From PCC-10605 sp964409355 (GTDB lineage: Bacteria; Cyanobacteriota; Cyanobacteriia; Cyanobacteriales; Cyanobacteriaceae), in assembly GCA_964409355.1 (NCBI GenBank), contig CAYPDC010000044.1:1-29735 (forward strand): a stretch of DNA of 29,735 nt, in the 5' to 3' direction. A program made the position numbers and the translations under genes. Below are positions 14,746 to 23,202 of the stretch, one piece after another (the stretch's first letter is position 1; each line of letters starts with the position of its first letter). The notes below the pieces were generated by a model. The model made no database searches. It was not told the DNA's origin and was given only the letters and a program-made list of their open reading frames with translations.

Positions 14746-15603
14746 TTAATTACTAATTGAATAATGCCATCGAAAACGATTACCTTTCCAGATTAAATCG
14801 AATAAAATAGTTAAAGGCGAAACGATAAATAATGCCCAAAAAACAGCATTATTAATATAGAATAAATTACCCAGAATAAACCCTAGAAAAGCAACGGCGA
14901 TCGCCCCGATTATTCTCCCATTTTTACTGTCTGGAATAGAGCGAGGATCACTTAACATAAAGAAAGCAAAAACCAATAAACTACCTGTAATTAATTGATG
15001 GAATAAAACCTGATAATTCCAACCTAAATAGTAGTTATAGATAGCTTCTAAAATGCCGTAGGTAGCCAGAAAAACCGCCGTTGTTTCCCATCTTCCCACC
15101 TTTTTAAGTACCATTGCACCAGTGGCTAAAAATAAGGCTAAATAAAGCCAATCACTGCCCCATTGCCCCGGTGAAATCCAACCATCATTCGTTAAAATTA
15201 ACACTACAATAATCCCAAAATTAGCAGGATTAAAAAAGTGTTTATTGTGATATTTAAAAATGAATTTAGATGCGATCGCACCGCCACTAGCAATGACGAG
15301 AGTAGAGACATCATTTGCCCTTAAAAGTAAAGATAAACCCAAACTTGTAATTAAAGCACTTTTCCAGCTATTAAAACTTAAATAATCTAAGAACTTTTCG
15401 TAATAAATATTATTATTTAAACTATTGACATTTTGCTGAAAATTTGTTAGGGATTCACAGAGCAATTGAATAATTAAACAGGAAAAAATAACGATGATAA
15501 CTCGGAGGGGGGATAAAGTCCAATCTCGATGAATTACCCCTAAACTGAGGAAAAGAGAAAGGAATAAAATTTGATAATCCCGTGCATCTTGAAAAGGTTT
15601 CAT
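14746..15603 (-). CDS. RnfD/NqrB-like membrane protein
   Basis: The 285-aa product is hydrophobic throughout, with about eight or nine membrane segments. It carries family motifs HFFNPANFGI and TGSLLVFAFFMLSDPRSIPD, the latter being the segment around the flavin-attachment and Asp-Pro-Arg motif of RnfD/NqrB. In Rnf and Nqr complexes this subunit moves electrons and sodium or protons with five partners. None of those partners is in the window, so this is an orphan member. The flavin-attachment threonine cannot be confirmed by eye. It precedes DUF2330, about 160 bp away, suggesting a joint function at the membrane. Confidence 0.82.
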   Translation of the reverse strand: MKPFQDARDYQILFLSLFLSLGVIHRDWTLSPLRVIIVIFSCLIIQLLCESLTNFQQNVNSLNNNIYYEKFLDYLSFNSWKSALITSLGLSLLLRANDVSTLVIASGGAIASKFIFKYHNKHFFNPANFGIIVVLILTNDGWISPGQWGSDWLYLALFLATGAMVLKKVGRWETTAVFLATYGILEAIYNYYLGWNYQVLFHQLITGSLLVFAFFMLSDPRSIPDSKNGRIIGAIAVAFLGFILGNLFYINNAVFWALFIVSPLTILFDLIWKGNRFRWHYSISN

Positions 15604-15746
15604 GATAATTTAGATGGCAAATAAAGGACTCACAGATAAAGTTGCTCACATTATTGCATAATTGACAAATTATCAAGGGGATACTAGATATAACGATATA
15701 AATATTAAATTTACTTAAAAAAAATCAAATAATTCATCGAAAAACT

Positions 15747-16331
15747 ATGCTTAATTACGTTTGGTTTGGCATTATCGGCATTTCTTTTATTGTCGGGGCG
15801 TTCAATGGTAAGATGGAAGCGGTTACAGAGGCTGCCATTGAGAGTTCAACCACCGCAGTAGAATTAGCCATTGGCTTAATCGGCATCATGGCTTTATGGT
15901 TAGGTATGATGAAAATTGCTGAAGAAGCAGGATTAGTAGGTGCGATCGCGCGTCTTGTGCGTCCGATTACCCTTTGGTTATTTCCTGAAATTCCTCCCGA
16001 TCACCCTGCCGTTAGTGCAATGGTACTAAATATGTCTGCTAATATTCTCGGATTAGGCAATGCGGCGACACCGTTAGGATTGAAAGCCATGCAGGAATTG
16101 CAAAAACTCAATCCCAATAAAGACACCGCCACTAATGCCATGTGTACTTTTTTAGCAATTAATACCTCTAGTGTACAGCTAATTTTACCCGCCACCGTTG
16201 TCGCTTTGATGGGGGTTAATGCCAGTCAATTATTTATCCCTACGATTATAGCCACCAGTTGCTCTACTATTGCAGGAGTTACGGCGGTTAAGCTACTTTC
16301 TCGACTACCACAGTTTCAAAATGAAGAATGA
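15747..16331 (+). CDS. SpmA-like nucleoside-recognition (Gate) membrane protein
   Basis: The 194-aa product has several membrane segments and the Gate-domain pattern: AIGLIGIMALWLGMMKIAEE, then the conserved VLNMSANILGLGNAATPLGL, and FLAINTSSVQLILPATVVAL. In Bacillus, SpmA and SpmB act together in spore core dehydration. Cyanobacteria do not sporulate, so here the pair presumably forms a transporter or exchanger with an unknown solute. A SpmB-like gene follows after 137 bp, making a two-gene unit. Start ATG 15747 agrees with the family. Confidence 0.88.
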   Translation: MLNYVWFGIIGISFIVGAFNGKMEAVTEAAIESSTTAVELAIGLIGIMALWLGMMKIAEEAGLVGAIARLVRPITLWLFPEIPPDHPAVSAMVLNMSANILGLGNAATPLGLKAMQELQKLNPNKDTATNAMCTFLAINTSSVQLILPATVVALMGVNASQLFIPTIIATSCSTIAGVTAVKLLSRLPQFQNEE

Positions 16332-16366
16332 AGAATGAAAAATTAATAATTAATAATTAATAATTA
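16318..16366 (+). repeat. Short AT-rich tandem repeats at the end of the spmA-like gene
   Basis: AATGAAG is repeated about twice, followed by a period-7 array of ATTAATA units (about 3.7 copies). Further on, at 16419-16432, CACCCCTTCACCCCTTCACC is a second short tandem. These simple repeats fill the space before the spmB-like gene. Confidence 0.6.
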
Positions 16367-16468
16367 AGAGGTTTCAGGAGTTAGGTTGTCTGTGCTATCT
16401 TCCCCCTCTCACCCCTTCACCCCTTCACCCCACTCTCCTCACCAGTAAACTTCAAACACTAACCAACT

Positions 16469-17029
16469 ATGATCGAATCCGTAGCAGATATATTTAATAC
16501 CACTGCCAAATATATTATTCCCCTATTATTAACAGCTATTCCCTTTTATGCCCTAGTTTTCAAAAAAGTAAAAGTCTATGAAGTCTTTACCGAAGGCGCA
16601 AAAGATGGCTTTACCATTGCTATTCAAATTATTCCCTATCTTTTAGCCATTTTAGTTGCGATCGCAATGTTTCGAGCTAGTGGAGCATTAGACGTACTAT
16701 TAAATATCTTATCTCCTGTATTATCCTTAATTGGTTTTCCTCCTGAAAACGTGCTTTTAGCCTTAATGCGTCCTCTTTCTGGGGGAGGTTCATTTGCACT
16801 GTTAAGCGACTTAGTCGAAACCCATGGGCAAGATTCTCTGATTGCTAAAATCGGTGCAACGATGTATGGTTCAACAGAAACAACATTTTATGTTTTAGCC
16901 GTCTATTTTGGTTCAGTAGGGATCAAAAAAATACGACATTCTCTCCTCGCAGGATTAATAGCAGATGCGATCGGTATTTTCAGTGCCGTTTATATCTGTT
17001 TACTATTCCATCGTTTTAACTTGCTTTAA
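16469..17029 (+). CDS. SpmB-like nucleoside-recognition (Gate) membrane protein
   Basis: The 186-aa product has about five hydrophobic segments and SpmB-type motifs: IQIIPYLLAILVAIAMFRAS, FPPENVLLALMRPLSGGGSF and KIGATMYGSTETTFYVLAVY. It is the partner of the preceding SpmA-like protein, and the two together presumably form one membrane transport unit. Length and order match the Bacillus pair. Nothing in the context identifies the substrate. Confidence 0.88.
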   Translation: MIESVADIFNTTAKYIIPLLLTAIPFYALVFKKVKVYEVFTEGAKDGFTIAIQIIPYLLAILVAIAMFRASGALDVLLNILSPVLSLIGFPPENVLLALMRPLSGGGSFALLSDLVETHGQDSLIAKIGATMYGSTETTFYVLAVYFGSVGIKKIRHSLLAGLIADAIGIFSAVYICLLFHRFNLL

Positions 17030-17036
17030 ATTATAA

Positions 17037-17080
17037 CCCCGAACTCCGAACCCCGAACTCCGAACTTAGAGACTCTAAGT
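17037..17080 (+). repeat. 14-bp tandem duplication and hairpin between spmB-like and cpcG
   Basis: CCCCGAACTCCGAA occurs twice head to tail (17037-17064). Next comes ACTTAGAGACTCTAAGT (17064-17080), a 7-bp stem with a GAC loop, which may end transcription of the spm-like pair although it has no U-run. Confidence 0.6.
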
Positions 17081-17168
17081 GTAACAAATCTTTACGTTTC
17101 TTAAGGTGAGATCCCCTTGTCGATTATCCTTATGTAAAGTAGAAAAAGTTTATAACAAAAATAAATAC

Positions 17169-17173
17169 GGAGG
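17169..17173 (+). promoter_or_regulatory. Strong ribosome binding site that fixes the cpcG TTG start
   Basis: GGAGG lies seven bases upstream of TTG 17181. No comparable site precedes the GTG at 17106, which would give a 25-residue N-terminal extension absent from the family. Confidence 0.85.
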
Positions 17174-17180
17174 TAAAACC

Positions 17181-17930
17181 TTGAATCTTCCTCTTTTACA
17201 ATATGCACCTAGTTCTCAAAATACCCGTGTAGCTGGTTATGAAGTAGGTGGCGATGAACAACCCAGAATTTTTGATGCGGAAAATCTTTATAGTCCTTCT
17301 GATATGGACAATTTGATTGAAGCGGCTTATCGTCAAATCTTCTTCCATGCTTTTAAATCTGATCGTGAAACCATCTTAGAATCCCAATTACGCAACAGAC
17401 AAATTACTGTTCGTGATTTCATTCGTGGTTTATTATTATCAGAAACCTTTAAAAATAGCTTTTACGAAAAAAATAGTAACTATCGCTTTGTAGAACACTG
17501 TGTTCAAAAAGTTTTAGGACGTGACGTTTATAGCGAAAGAGAAAAAATCGCTTGGTCGATCGTCGTTGCTACCAAAGGATTAAGAGGCTTTATTGATCAG
17601 TTATTAGACTCTGATGAGTACCTCGAAAACTTCGGTTATGACATTGTACCTTATCAACGTCGTCGTTACTTGCCTTCTCGTGAACAAGGAGAAATGCCCT
17701 TTAACATTAAATCTCCTCGTTACGATGCTTACTATCGTGGCATTCTAGGTTTCCCTCAAATTGTGTGGCAAAATCAAGTTCGTCGCTTTATTCCCCAAGA
17801 AAAACAAGCAAAAGCGGGAGATCCCTCTCTCTATCTCAATATGGCACGCAGTATCAACGCTAAAGGTTCTCCTATTCCTCGTGTATCTGCGTTAAATATT
17901 AGCTTAGATAAAGTTCCTTATCGCAAATAA
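17181..17930 (+). CDS. cpcG: Phycobilisome rod-core linker polypeptide CpcG
   Basis: Read from TTG 17181 the product is 249 aa, the standard CpcG length, beginning (M)NLPLLQYAPSSQNTRVAG. The PBS linker domain (Pfam family of rod and rod-core linkers) covers about residues 10-190, with IEAAYRQIFFHAFKSDRE, LRNRQITVRDFIRGLLLSE and YRFVEHCVQKVLGRDVY. CpcG joins phycocyanin rods to the allophycocyanin core on the cytoplasmic face of the thylakoid. The C-terminus has no hydrophobic helix, so it is the core-binding type rather than the membrane-anchored CpcL type. The gene is monocistronic here. CTTTACGTTTCTTAAGG at about 17091-17107 resembles upstream sequences of other photosynthesis genes, possibly half of an RpaB site. 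Confidence 0.95.
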   Translation: MNLPLLQYAPSSQNTRVAGYEVGGDEQPRIFDAENLYSPSDMDNLIEAAYRQIFFHAFKSDRETILESQLRNRQITVRDFIRGLLLSETFKNSFYEKNSNYRFVEHCVQKVLGRDVYSEREKIAWSIVVATKGLRGFIDQLLDSDEYLENFGYDIVPYQRRRYLPSREQGEMPFNIKSPRYDAYYRGILGFPQIVWQNQVRRFIPQEKQAKAGDPSLYLNMARSINAKGSPIPRVSALNISLDKVPYRK

Positions 17931-17993
17931 AATCTCCATGGAGTAATACGTAATAAGTAATATCCTTGTCGCCGCTTGGGCATCAAAACCTAA

Positions 17994-18061
17994 CAGAAAT
18001 ATTCTCCCGTGTTGGGTTACGCCGTCGCTAACCCAACCTACAAAAGTTCAGAAATATTCTC
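17994..18061. mobile_element. GTTGGGTT palindromic element flanked by 13-bp direct repeats
   Basis: GTTGGGTTA (18011-18019) pairs with TAACCCAAC (18029-18037). On either side lies a perfect copy of CAGAAATATTCTC (17994-18006 and 18049-18061), the right copy touching the uvrC stop codon. Direct repeats of this kind look like a target-site duplication. The same palindrome is at 22863-22951 and 25547-25591. Confidence 0.65.
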
Positions 18062-19863
18062 TAATGAAAATATTGGTAAATTGTTTCTGCTAAATTATGC
18101 CCAATTCCCGATACTTCTGCTAATTGTTTAACGGTTGCCTGACGAATATAATCTACAGAATGAAAATGCGCTAATAGTCGTTTTTGTCTTTCAAATCCTA
18201 ATCCGGGTATCTCGTCTAAAATTGATTTGCGACTGGCTTTTAATCGCTGTTGACGATGGAATGTGACAGCAAAACGATGCGCTTCGTCTCTTAATCTTCT
18301 CAATAATTGTACCCCTATTTGTTCCTTATCTGTCTCAAGGGGAAGCGATTGATTAGGCAAGAATATTTCCTCTCTTTTTTTTGCTAAACTAATCACTCTA
18401 ATTTTGTCTATCAAATTCATTTCTGTTAATACTTCACACACGGAAGAAAGTTGTCCTTTTCCTCCGTCAATCATCACTAAATCGGGATAATCTTCATCCC
18501 GGGAAAACCGTCTTTTTATTACTTCTTGTAAAGATAAAAAATCATCGGAATGTCCTATTTTAATCTCTGGATTTTTGATTTTATAATGGCGATAATATTG
18601 TTTAGCGGGTAAACCATCGATAAAAACTACTCTTGATGCTACTGCATTTGAACCCTGTAAATGGGAAATGTCATAACCTTCTATGCGTCTAGGAAGGGTT
18701 GGGAAATCCAAAATTTGAGCTAAATCTTCCATTGCTTGTAAGTTACTTTGAGTAAATCTTTGGCTTCTTTCTAGTTCGATTTGAGCGTTTCTTGCTACCA
18801 TCGTAATTAGTTCTGCTTTTTGCTGTCTTTGAGGAATAGTAATTATAACTTTTTTACCCTTTTTTTCTCTTAACCAATTTGCCAATATTTCTTCGTCTTT
18901 TAAAGGATATTGAATGATAATTTCTGTGGGTATTTCTGATGAGTCTATCTGGTGATAATGTTGCTCTAAAACTCTTTGTAAAATCTCTCCTTTGTCATCG
19001 TTATTACCATTATCCGTAAAAAACCCTAGTCTGCCAATTAAACGCCCTGCACGAATCTGAAATAATTGAATACAGCTATGATTCTCATTTTGACAAAGCG
19101 CGATCGCATCTCTAGAAATGGTATCATCAGGTAAAGCGACTTTTTGAGAGGAGAATAGTTGTTGTAAACTGAGAATTTGATCCCGATATTGGGCGGCTTT
19201 TTCAAACTCTAGGTTGTCTGAGGCTATCTCCATTTGAGTTTGTAGTTGTTTGATTAGTTCATCAGTACGCCCTTGAAAAATGAGGGCAATTTTATTGATA
19301 GTTTCTCGATACTTTTCAGGAGTAATCAAATTTTGACAGACTCCGGGGCATTTTCCGATATTATAATTTAAACAGGGGCGATCTTGATATAAAGGCTTCG
19401 ATCGCTGTCTTAGGGGAAAAACTTTTTTAATAATATCTAATGTCTCTCTTAAACGGCGACTATCCACATAAGGACCATAGTAGCGATCGAGTTTATCAGT
19501 TAAACGGCGCTTACGGGTAATAAATATACGGGGATAAGTTTCTGACCAAGTAATACAAATATACGGGTATTTTTTGTCATCCTTGAGTAAGACATTAAAA
19601 TGGGGTTGATACTGCTTAATCAAATTTGCCTCTAAGGCTAAGGCTTCGGTTTCGGTGTCGGTGACAATATATTCAATATCTATTACCTGATGAACCATTA
19701 AGGCAATACGATGACTATGATTAGCGGAGGCGAGAAAGTAGGATTTGACTCTTTTTTTGAGATTCTTCCCCTTGCCAATATAAAGGATATTTCCAGATTT
19801 ATCCTTCATAAGATAAACTCCAGAATCATCGGGTAAATTTTGTAACAAATCGTCGAGTGCCAT
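18061..19863 (-). CDS. uvrC: Excinuclease ABC subunit C
   Basis: The 600-aa product is complete. The N-terminal GIY-YIG nuclease makes the 3' incision (GVY at 15-17, YIG at 28-30, Arg38, catalytic Glu78 in LEANLIK). A Cys-rich segment follows (PCLNYNIGKCPGVCQ), then a UVR domain that contacts UvrB (about 200-235, FEKAAQYRDQI). The C-terminal RNase H-like nuclease makes the 5' incision (GYDISHLQGSNAVAS, MIDGGKGQLSSV), and tandem helix-hairpin-helix motifs close the protein (LDEIPGLGFERQKRLL, AEVSGIGHNLAETIY). It acts with UvrA and UvrB in nucleotide excision repair, important for a light-exposed organism. It is alone on its strand here. Confidence 0.97.
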   Translation of the reverse strand: MALDDLLQNLPDDSGVYLMKDKSGNILYIGKGKNLKKRVKSYFLASANHSHRIALMVHQVIDIEYIVTDTETEALALEANLIKQYQPHFNVLLKDDKKYPYICITWSETYPRIFITRKRRLTDKLDRYYGPYVDSRRLRETLDIIKKVFPLRQRSKPLYQDRPCLNYNIGKCPGVCQNLITPEKYRETINKIALIFQGRTDELIKQLQTQMEIASDNLEFEKAAQYRDQILSLQQLFSSQKVALPDDTISRDAIALCQNENHSCIQLFQIRAGRLIGRLGFFTDNGNNDDKGEILQRVLEQHYHQIDSSEIPTEIIIQYPLKDEEILANWLREKKGKKVIITIPQRQQKAELITMVARNAQIELERSQRFTQSNLQAMEDLAQILDFPTLPRRIEGYDISHLQGSNAVASRVVFIDGLPAKQYYRHYKIKNPEIKIGHSDDFLSLQEVIKRRFSRDEDYPDLVMIDGGKGQLSSVCEVLTEMNLIDKIRVISLAKKREEIFLPNQSLPLETDKEQIGVQLLRRLRDEAHRFAVTFHRQQRLKASRKSILDEIPGLGFERQKRLLAHFHSVDYIRQATVKQLAEVSGIGHNLAETIYQYFH

Positions 19864-19969
19864 CGTAAAAATGGTAAGGGTTCAATTTTCTCTTTTTCCT
19901 ATGTCCACTAACAATTTATCACGACGAGAAACAAAAAAGCCATTAAATTTTTATTATTCATAAAAAAAT

Positions 19970-21136
19970 ATGCAATTATCAGAAAGAATTAAACCCATAG
20001 AAAAAAATGTTTTTGCTGATATGGATAAGGCAAAAACTGAGGCAAAAAATTTAGGAAAAAATATTATTGATTTGTCTTTGGGTTCATCGGATTTACCTAC
20101 TTCTAAACATATAATTGATACCATTGAAAAATCATTAAATAATCCTGAAAATCATGGTTATTTATTACACGGTGGCACAGGAGAATTTAGAAAAATTGTG
20201 GCTAATTGGTATGAAAAAAGATTTGGTGTTGATGTTGATTGGGAAACGGAAGTTTTACCTTTAATTGGTTGTCAAGAAGGCACTGCTCATTTACCATTAG
20301 CTATTATTAACCCCGGTGATTATGCCCTTCTATTAAACCCGGGTTATCCTTCCCATGCAGGAGGAATTTATCTGGCTGGTGGCAATATTTACCCCATGCC
20401 ATTGTTAGCAGAAAATGATTTTTTACCGCAATTTAATGAGATTCCTGCGGAGATATTAGCTAAGTCAAAATTGATGGTTTTAAGTTATCCCCATAACCCG
20501 ACAACGGCGATCGCACCTTTAGAGTTTTTTCAAAAAGCAGTTGATTTTTGTCAGAAAAATGATTTAGTATTGGTTCATGATTTTCCTTATTTAGATATAG
20601 TTTTTGAAGATATTAAACCTCCTTCTGTTTTTCAAGCAGATAGAAATAAAGAAATATCCATAGAGTTTTTTACCTTTTCTAAGTCTTATAATATGGGCGG
20701 TTTTAGAATTGGTTTTGCTATTGGCAACAAAAAACTAATTAAGGCATTAAAACAAATTAAATCCGTAGTGGATTTTAACCAGTATAAAGGTATTTTGGAC
20801 GGAGCAATCACCGCTTTAACTTCTTCTCAAGAATGTGTGAAAGAAACAGTAAAAATTTATGGAGAAAGACGAGATTTTTTAGCAACAGAATTAAATAAAA
20901 TTGGTTGGCATACTCCTACTCCTTCTGCTACCCTTTATTTATGGGCAAAATTACCAAAAAAATGGCAACATGACTCGATTAAATTCTGTGTAGAATTAGT
21001 CAAAAAAACAGGAGTGGCGTTATCTCCCGGTGCAGGTTTTGGTAGTTGTGGAGAGGGATATGTCAGATTTGCCCTAGTTAAACCCCCTGAAGTTTTAAAA
21101 GAAGCTGTTGAAAAAATTGCCTCTTTTATCAATTAG
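19970..21136 (+). CDS. PLP-dependent class I/II aminotransferase, DapL-like
   Basis: The 388-aa product has the fold-type I aminotransferase signature: GGTGEFRKIVANWYEKRFGV, YPHNPTTA with Asn176, HDFPYLDI with Asp204 and Tyr207, FSKSYNMGGFRIGF with the PLP lysine at Lys238, and an Arg in the carboxylate-binding RFALVKPPE near the end. It resembles LL-diaminopimelate aminotransferase, which makes LL-diaminopimelate for lysine and peptidoglycan, but cyanobacteria carry several DapL-like paralogues with unproved substrates. No lysine-pathway gene is adjacent, so a general aspartate- or alanine-type transaminase is also possible. Confidence 0.85.
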   Translation: MQLSERIKPIEKNVFADMDKAKTEAKNLGKNIIDLSLGSSDLPTSKHIIDTIEKSLNNPENHGYLLHGGTGEFRKIVANWYEKRFGVDVDWETEVLPLIGCQEGTAHLPLAIINPGDYALLLNPGYPSHAGGIYLAGGNIYPMPLLAENDFLPQFNEIPAEILAKSKLMVLSYPHNPTTAIAPLEFFQKAVDFCQKNDLVLVHDFPYLDIVFEDIKPPSVFQADRNKEISIEFFTFSKSYNMGGFRIGFAIGNKKLIKALKQIKSVVDFNQYKGILDGAITALTSSQECVKETVKIYGERRDFLATELNKIGWHTPTPSATLYLWAKLPKKWQHDSIKFCVELVKKTGVALSPGAGFGSCGEGYVRFALVKPPEVLKEAVEKIASFIN

Positions 21137-21296
21137 TAGTTTAGAGATTGCTGGTGGCAGGTGTGGGCAGGTTTTAGAGAATTTCTTAATTCTCCCCACT
21201 CTCTGTATTATTTTGAGCAAGTTTCTCATTTTTATTTTGGAGGCGGGAAGTGTCTCTTAAAGGCTTATTGCTCATTACTGGACTTCTGCAAGAAGT

Positions 21297-22754
21297 CTAT
21301 TGACTTTGAAACTGTTGTTGAAAAGGGGAAGTTAACACCCAAGTATCTTTACTCCCCCCTCCTTGAGAAGAATTCACCACCAAAGAACCCTTTTTGAGTG
21401 CTACTCTGGTAAGCCCCCCCGGATGCACATAAATATTATCCCCCCGATGAATCACATAAGGACGCAAATCAACGTGTCTTCCCTCTATCTTGTCATCAAT
21501 TAAAGTCGGAACTCGGGATAAACTGAGAATCGGTTGAGCAATATAATTCCGGGGATTAGCCATAATTCGCTGTGCAAATTCCTCACACTCAGCTTTAGTG
21601 GCACTTGAGCCTACTAGCATTCCATAACCCCCTGCCTCATTTGCTGACTTAACCACTAAATTCTCTAAATTGTTAAGTACATGGGTGCGATCGCGCTCTC
21701 GCCAACACAGATAAGTAGGAACATTAGATAAAATCGGTTCTTCTCCCAAATAATAACTGATCATATCGGGAACATAGGCATAAACTACCTTATCATCAGC
21801 AACACCAGTACCGGGAGCATTAGCTAATGCGACACGCCCTTGTTTATATACTTCCATTAATCCGGGTACACCTAACAAAGAATCCGATCGAAATACTAAA
21901 GGATCTAAAAAGTCGTCATCTACTCGACGATAAATAACATCCACCCTTTGCAATCCTTTTGTGGTTCGCATTTGTAAATAACCATCTACCACTACTAAAT
22001 CTCTACCTTCGACTAATTCTACTCCCATTTGTTGTGCTAAGAATGAATGTTCATAATAAGCCGAGTTATACATTCCGGGAGTGAGAACAACTACTGTCGG
22101 TTTATCTAAGTAAGGAGGAGCTAAATCTAGTAAACTTTCTAACAAGTGACTAGGGTAATCATCAATGGGTTTAACCGCCATAGTCTGAAAAATATCAGGG
22201 AAAGTAGTTTTCATTACCCTACGATTGTCTAAGACATAGGAAATGCCCGAAGGTACTCTTAAATTATCTTCTAATACATACCATTGACCATCTCGATCGC
22301 GCACCAAATCAGTGCCAGTAATATGACACCAAATACCAGAAAAGGGTTTGATGCCCACACAAGGTTTTAAAAATCCTTTAGCGGAATTGATAATTTCTGC
22401 GGGTATTTTACCATCTTGAATTATTTTTTGCTCCCCATAAATATCTCCCAAAAACAGATTAAGGGCAGTTATTCTCTGTTTAAGTCCTTTTTCTAGGGTT
22501 TCCCATTCTTCGGCACAGATGATCCGGGGGATAATGTCAAAGGGAAAAATCTTTTCTATACCTTGTTCATCACTATAGACATTAAAAGTTACTCCCAGTT
22601 TAAACAAGGCAATTTGAGCAGTTTTTTGATGTTGTTGTAATTGTTCAATACGCAATTTCTGCATCCATTCTATTAAGGATGTAGAGTGCGATCGAGGTTT
22701 TCCTTGAGCCAAAAAGAGTTCATCATAAAAATTTTCGGGATCATAAGCGTTCAT
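21297..22754 (-). CDS. Circularly permuted ATP-grasp protein (type 2; DUF404/DUF407)
   Basis: The product, 485 aa from ATG 22754, begins MNAYDPENFYDELFLAQGKP. Family landmarks include KIFPFDIIPRIICAEEW, GTDLVRDRDGQWYVLEDNLR (nucleotide and metal binding), RVPSGISYVLDNRRVM, VDVIYRRVDDDFLDPL, VVKSANEAGGYGMLVG and DLRPYVIHRG. Members are thought to ligate amino acids or peptides using ATP and usually sit next to an alpha-E (DUF403) gene and a transglutaminase-like gene. Neither is adjacent, although a transglutaminase-like gene lies 9 kb away. GTG 22760 is an alternative start, closer to the GAGGG upstream. The Gln-rich C-terminal tail (FQQQFQSQ) is unremarkable. Confidence 0.92.
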   Translation of the reverse strand: MNAYDPENFYDELFLAQGKPRSHSTSLIEWMQKLRIEQLQQHQKTAQIALFKLGVTFNVYSDEQGIEKIFPFDIIPRIICAEEWETLEKGLKQRITALNLFLGDIYGEQKIIQDGKIPAEIINSAKGFLKPCVGIKPFSGIWCHITGTDLVRDRDGQWYVLEDNLRVPSGISYVLDNRRVMKTTFPDIFQTMAVKPIDDYPSHLLESLLDLAPPYLDKPTVVVLTPGMYNSAYYEHSFLAQQMGVELVEGRDLVVVDGYLQMRTTKGLQRVDVIYRRVDDDFLDPLVFRSDSLLGVPGLMEVYKQGRVALANAPGTGVADDKVVYAYVPDMISYYLGEEPILSNVPTYLCWRERDRTHVLNNLENLVVKSANEAGGYGMLVGSSATKAECEEFAQRIMANPRNYIAQPILSLSRVPTLIDDKIEGRHVDLRPYVIHRGDNIYVHPGGLTRVALKKGSLVVNSSQGGGSKDTWVLTSPFQQQFQSQ

Positions 22755-23202
22755 AAGCACTACCCACCCTCTAAAAGTTTTTTAGTATCGATTTTAACTT
22801 AATATTTATGGGAATCTTAAATTGTAACTCAGGCTACAGAGGTAAGAGAATACCCTTAATTCAAGTAGGTTGGGTTAAACACAGTGCAACCCAACAAAAG
22901 TGAGAAGTTAGAATTGAATTTTTGGGTTTCGTACCTCAACCCAACCTACTTAGGCAGTTTCTGTGAAAGAATTTACCAATTTTCTTTATAATTCCCCCCT
23001 TATTAAGGGGGGCTAGGGGGGATCTAGCAGGTATATTTATTATTAGAAATCACCTTACTGATCACTGTGAAACAGGCATCTTACCTATAAGATTACAATG
23101 AATTGTTAAGTAAAATTATAGTAAAAAAACTGATTTGCCCTCAAGATGAAAGTAGCTATTATGATTAAAACATCAAGAACAATGTTAAAAATCTCGAATT
23201 AA
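22755..23202. other. 448-bp intergenic region of repeats, divergent between the ATP-grasp gene and glgB
   Basis: The stretch holds the 14-bp perfect inverted repeat AAGTAGGTTGGGTT (22863-22876) and AACCCAACCTACTT (22938-22951), with a further GTTGGGTT-type copy nested inside. It also has a core of the MITE-like repeat (22990-23023, CCCCCCTTATTAAGGGGGG, then CTAGGGGGGAT). The last 180 bp before glgB, AT-rich and repeat-free, probably holds the glgB promoter. No small gene or RNA gene was recognised. Confidence 0.65.

Noticed and set aside
15455..15676. Minus-strand 73-codon frame overlapping the start of the RnfD-like gene
   Set aside because: It lies in a different frame over a conserved membrane protein, with no homology-like pattern.
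16318..16432. Short tandem repeats as a CRISPR-like or origin iteron array
   Set aside because: Units are 7-10 bp with no spacers and very low complexity; they look like ordinary intergenic simple repeats.
17106..17180. N-terminal extension of CpcG from GTG 17106
   Set aside because: Homology and the GGAGG site place the start at TTG 17181; the 25 extra residues are not linker-like and overlie the probable promoter and leader.
21161..21397. Plus-strand frame of 78 codons overlapping the ATP-grasp gene end
   Set aside because: The second half is antisense to a well supported gene, and the product has no recognisable features.
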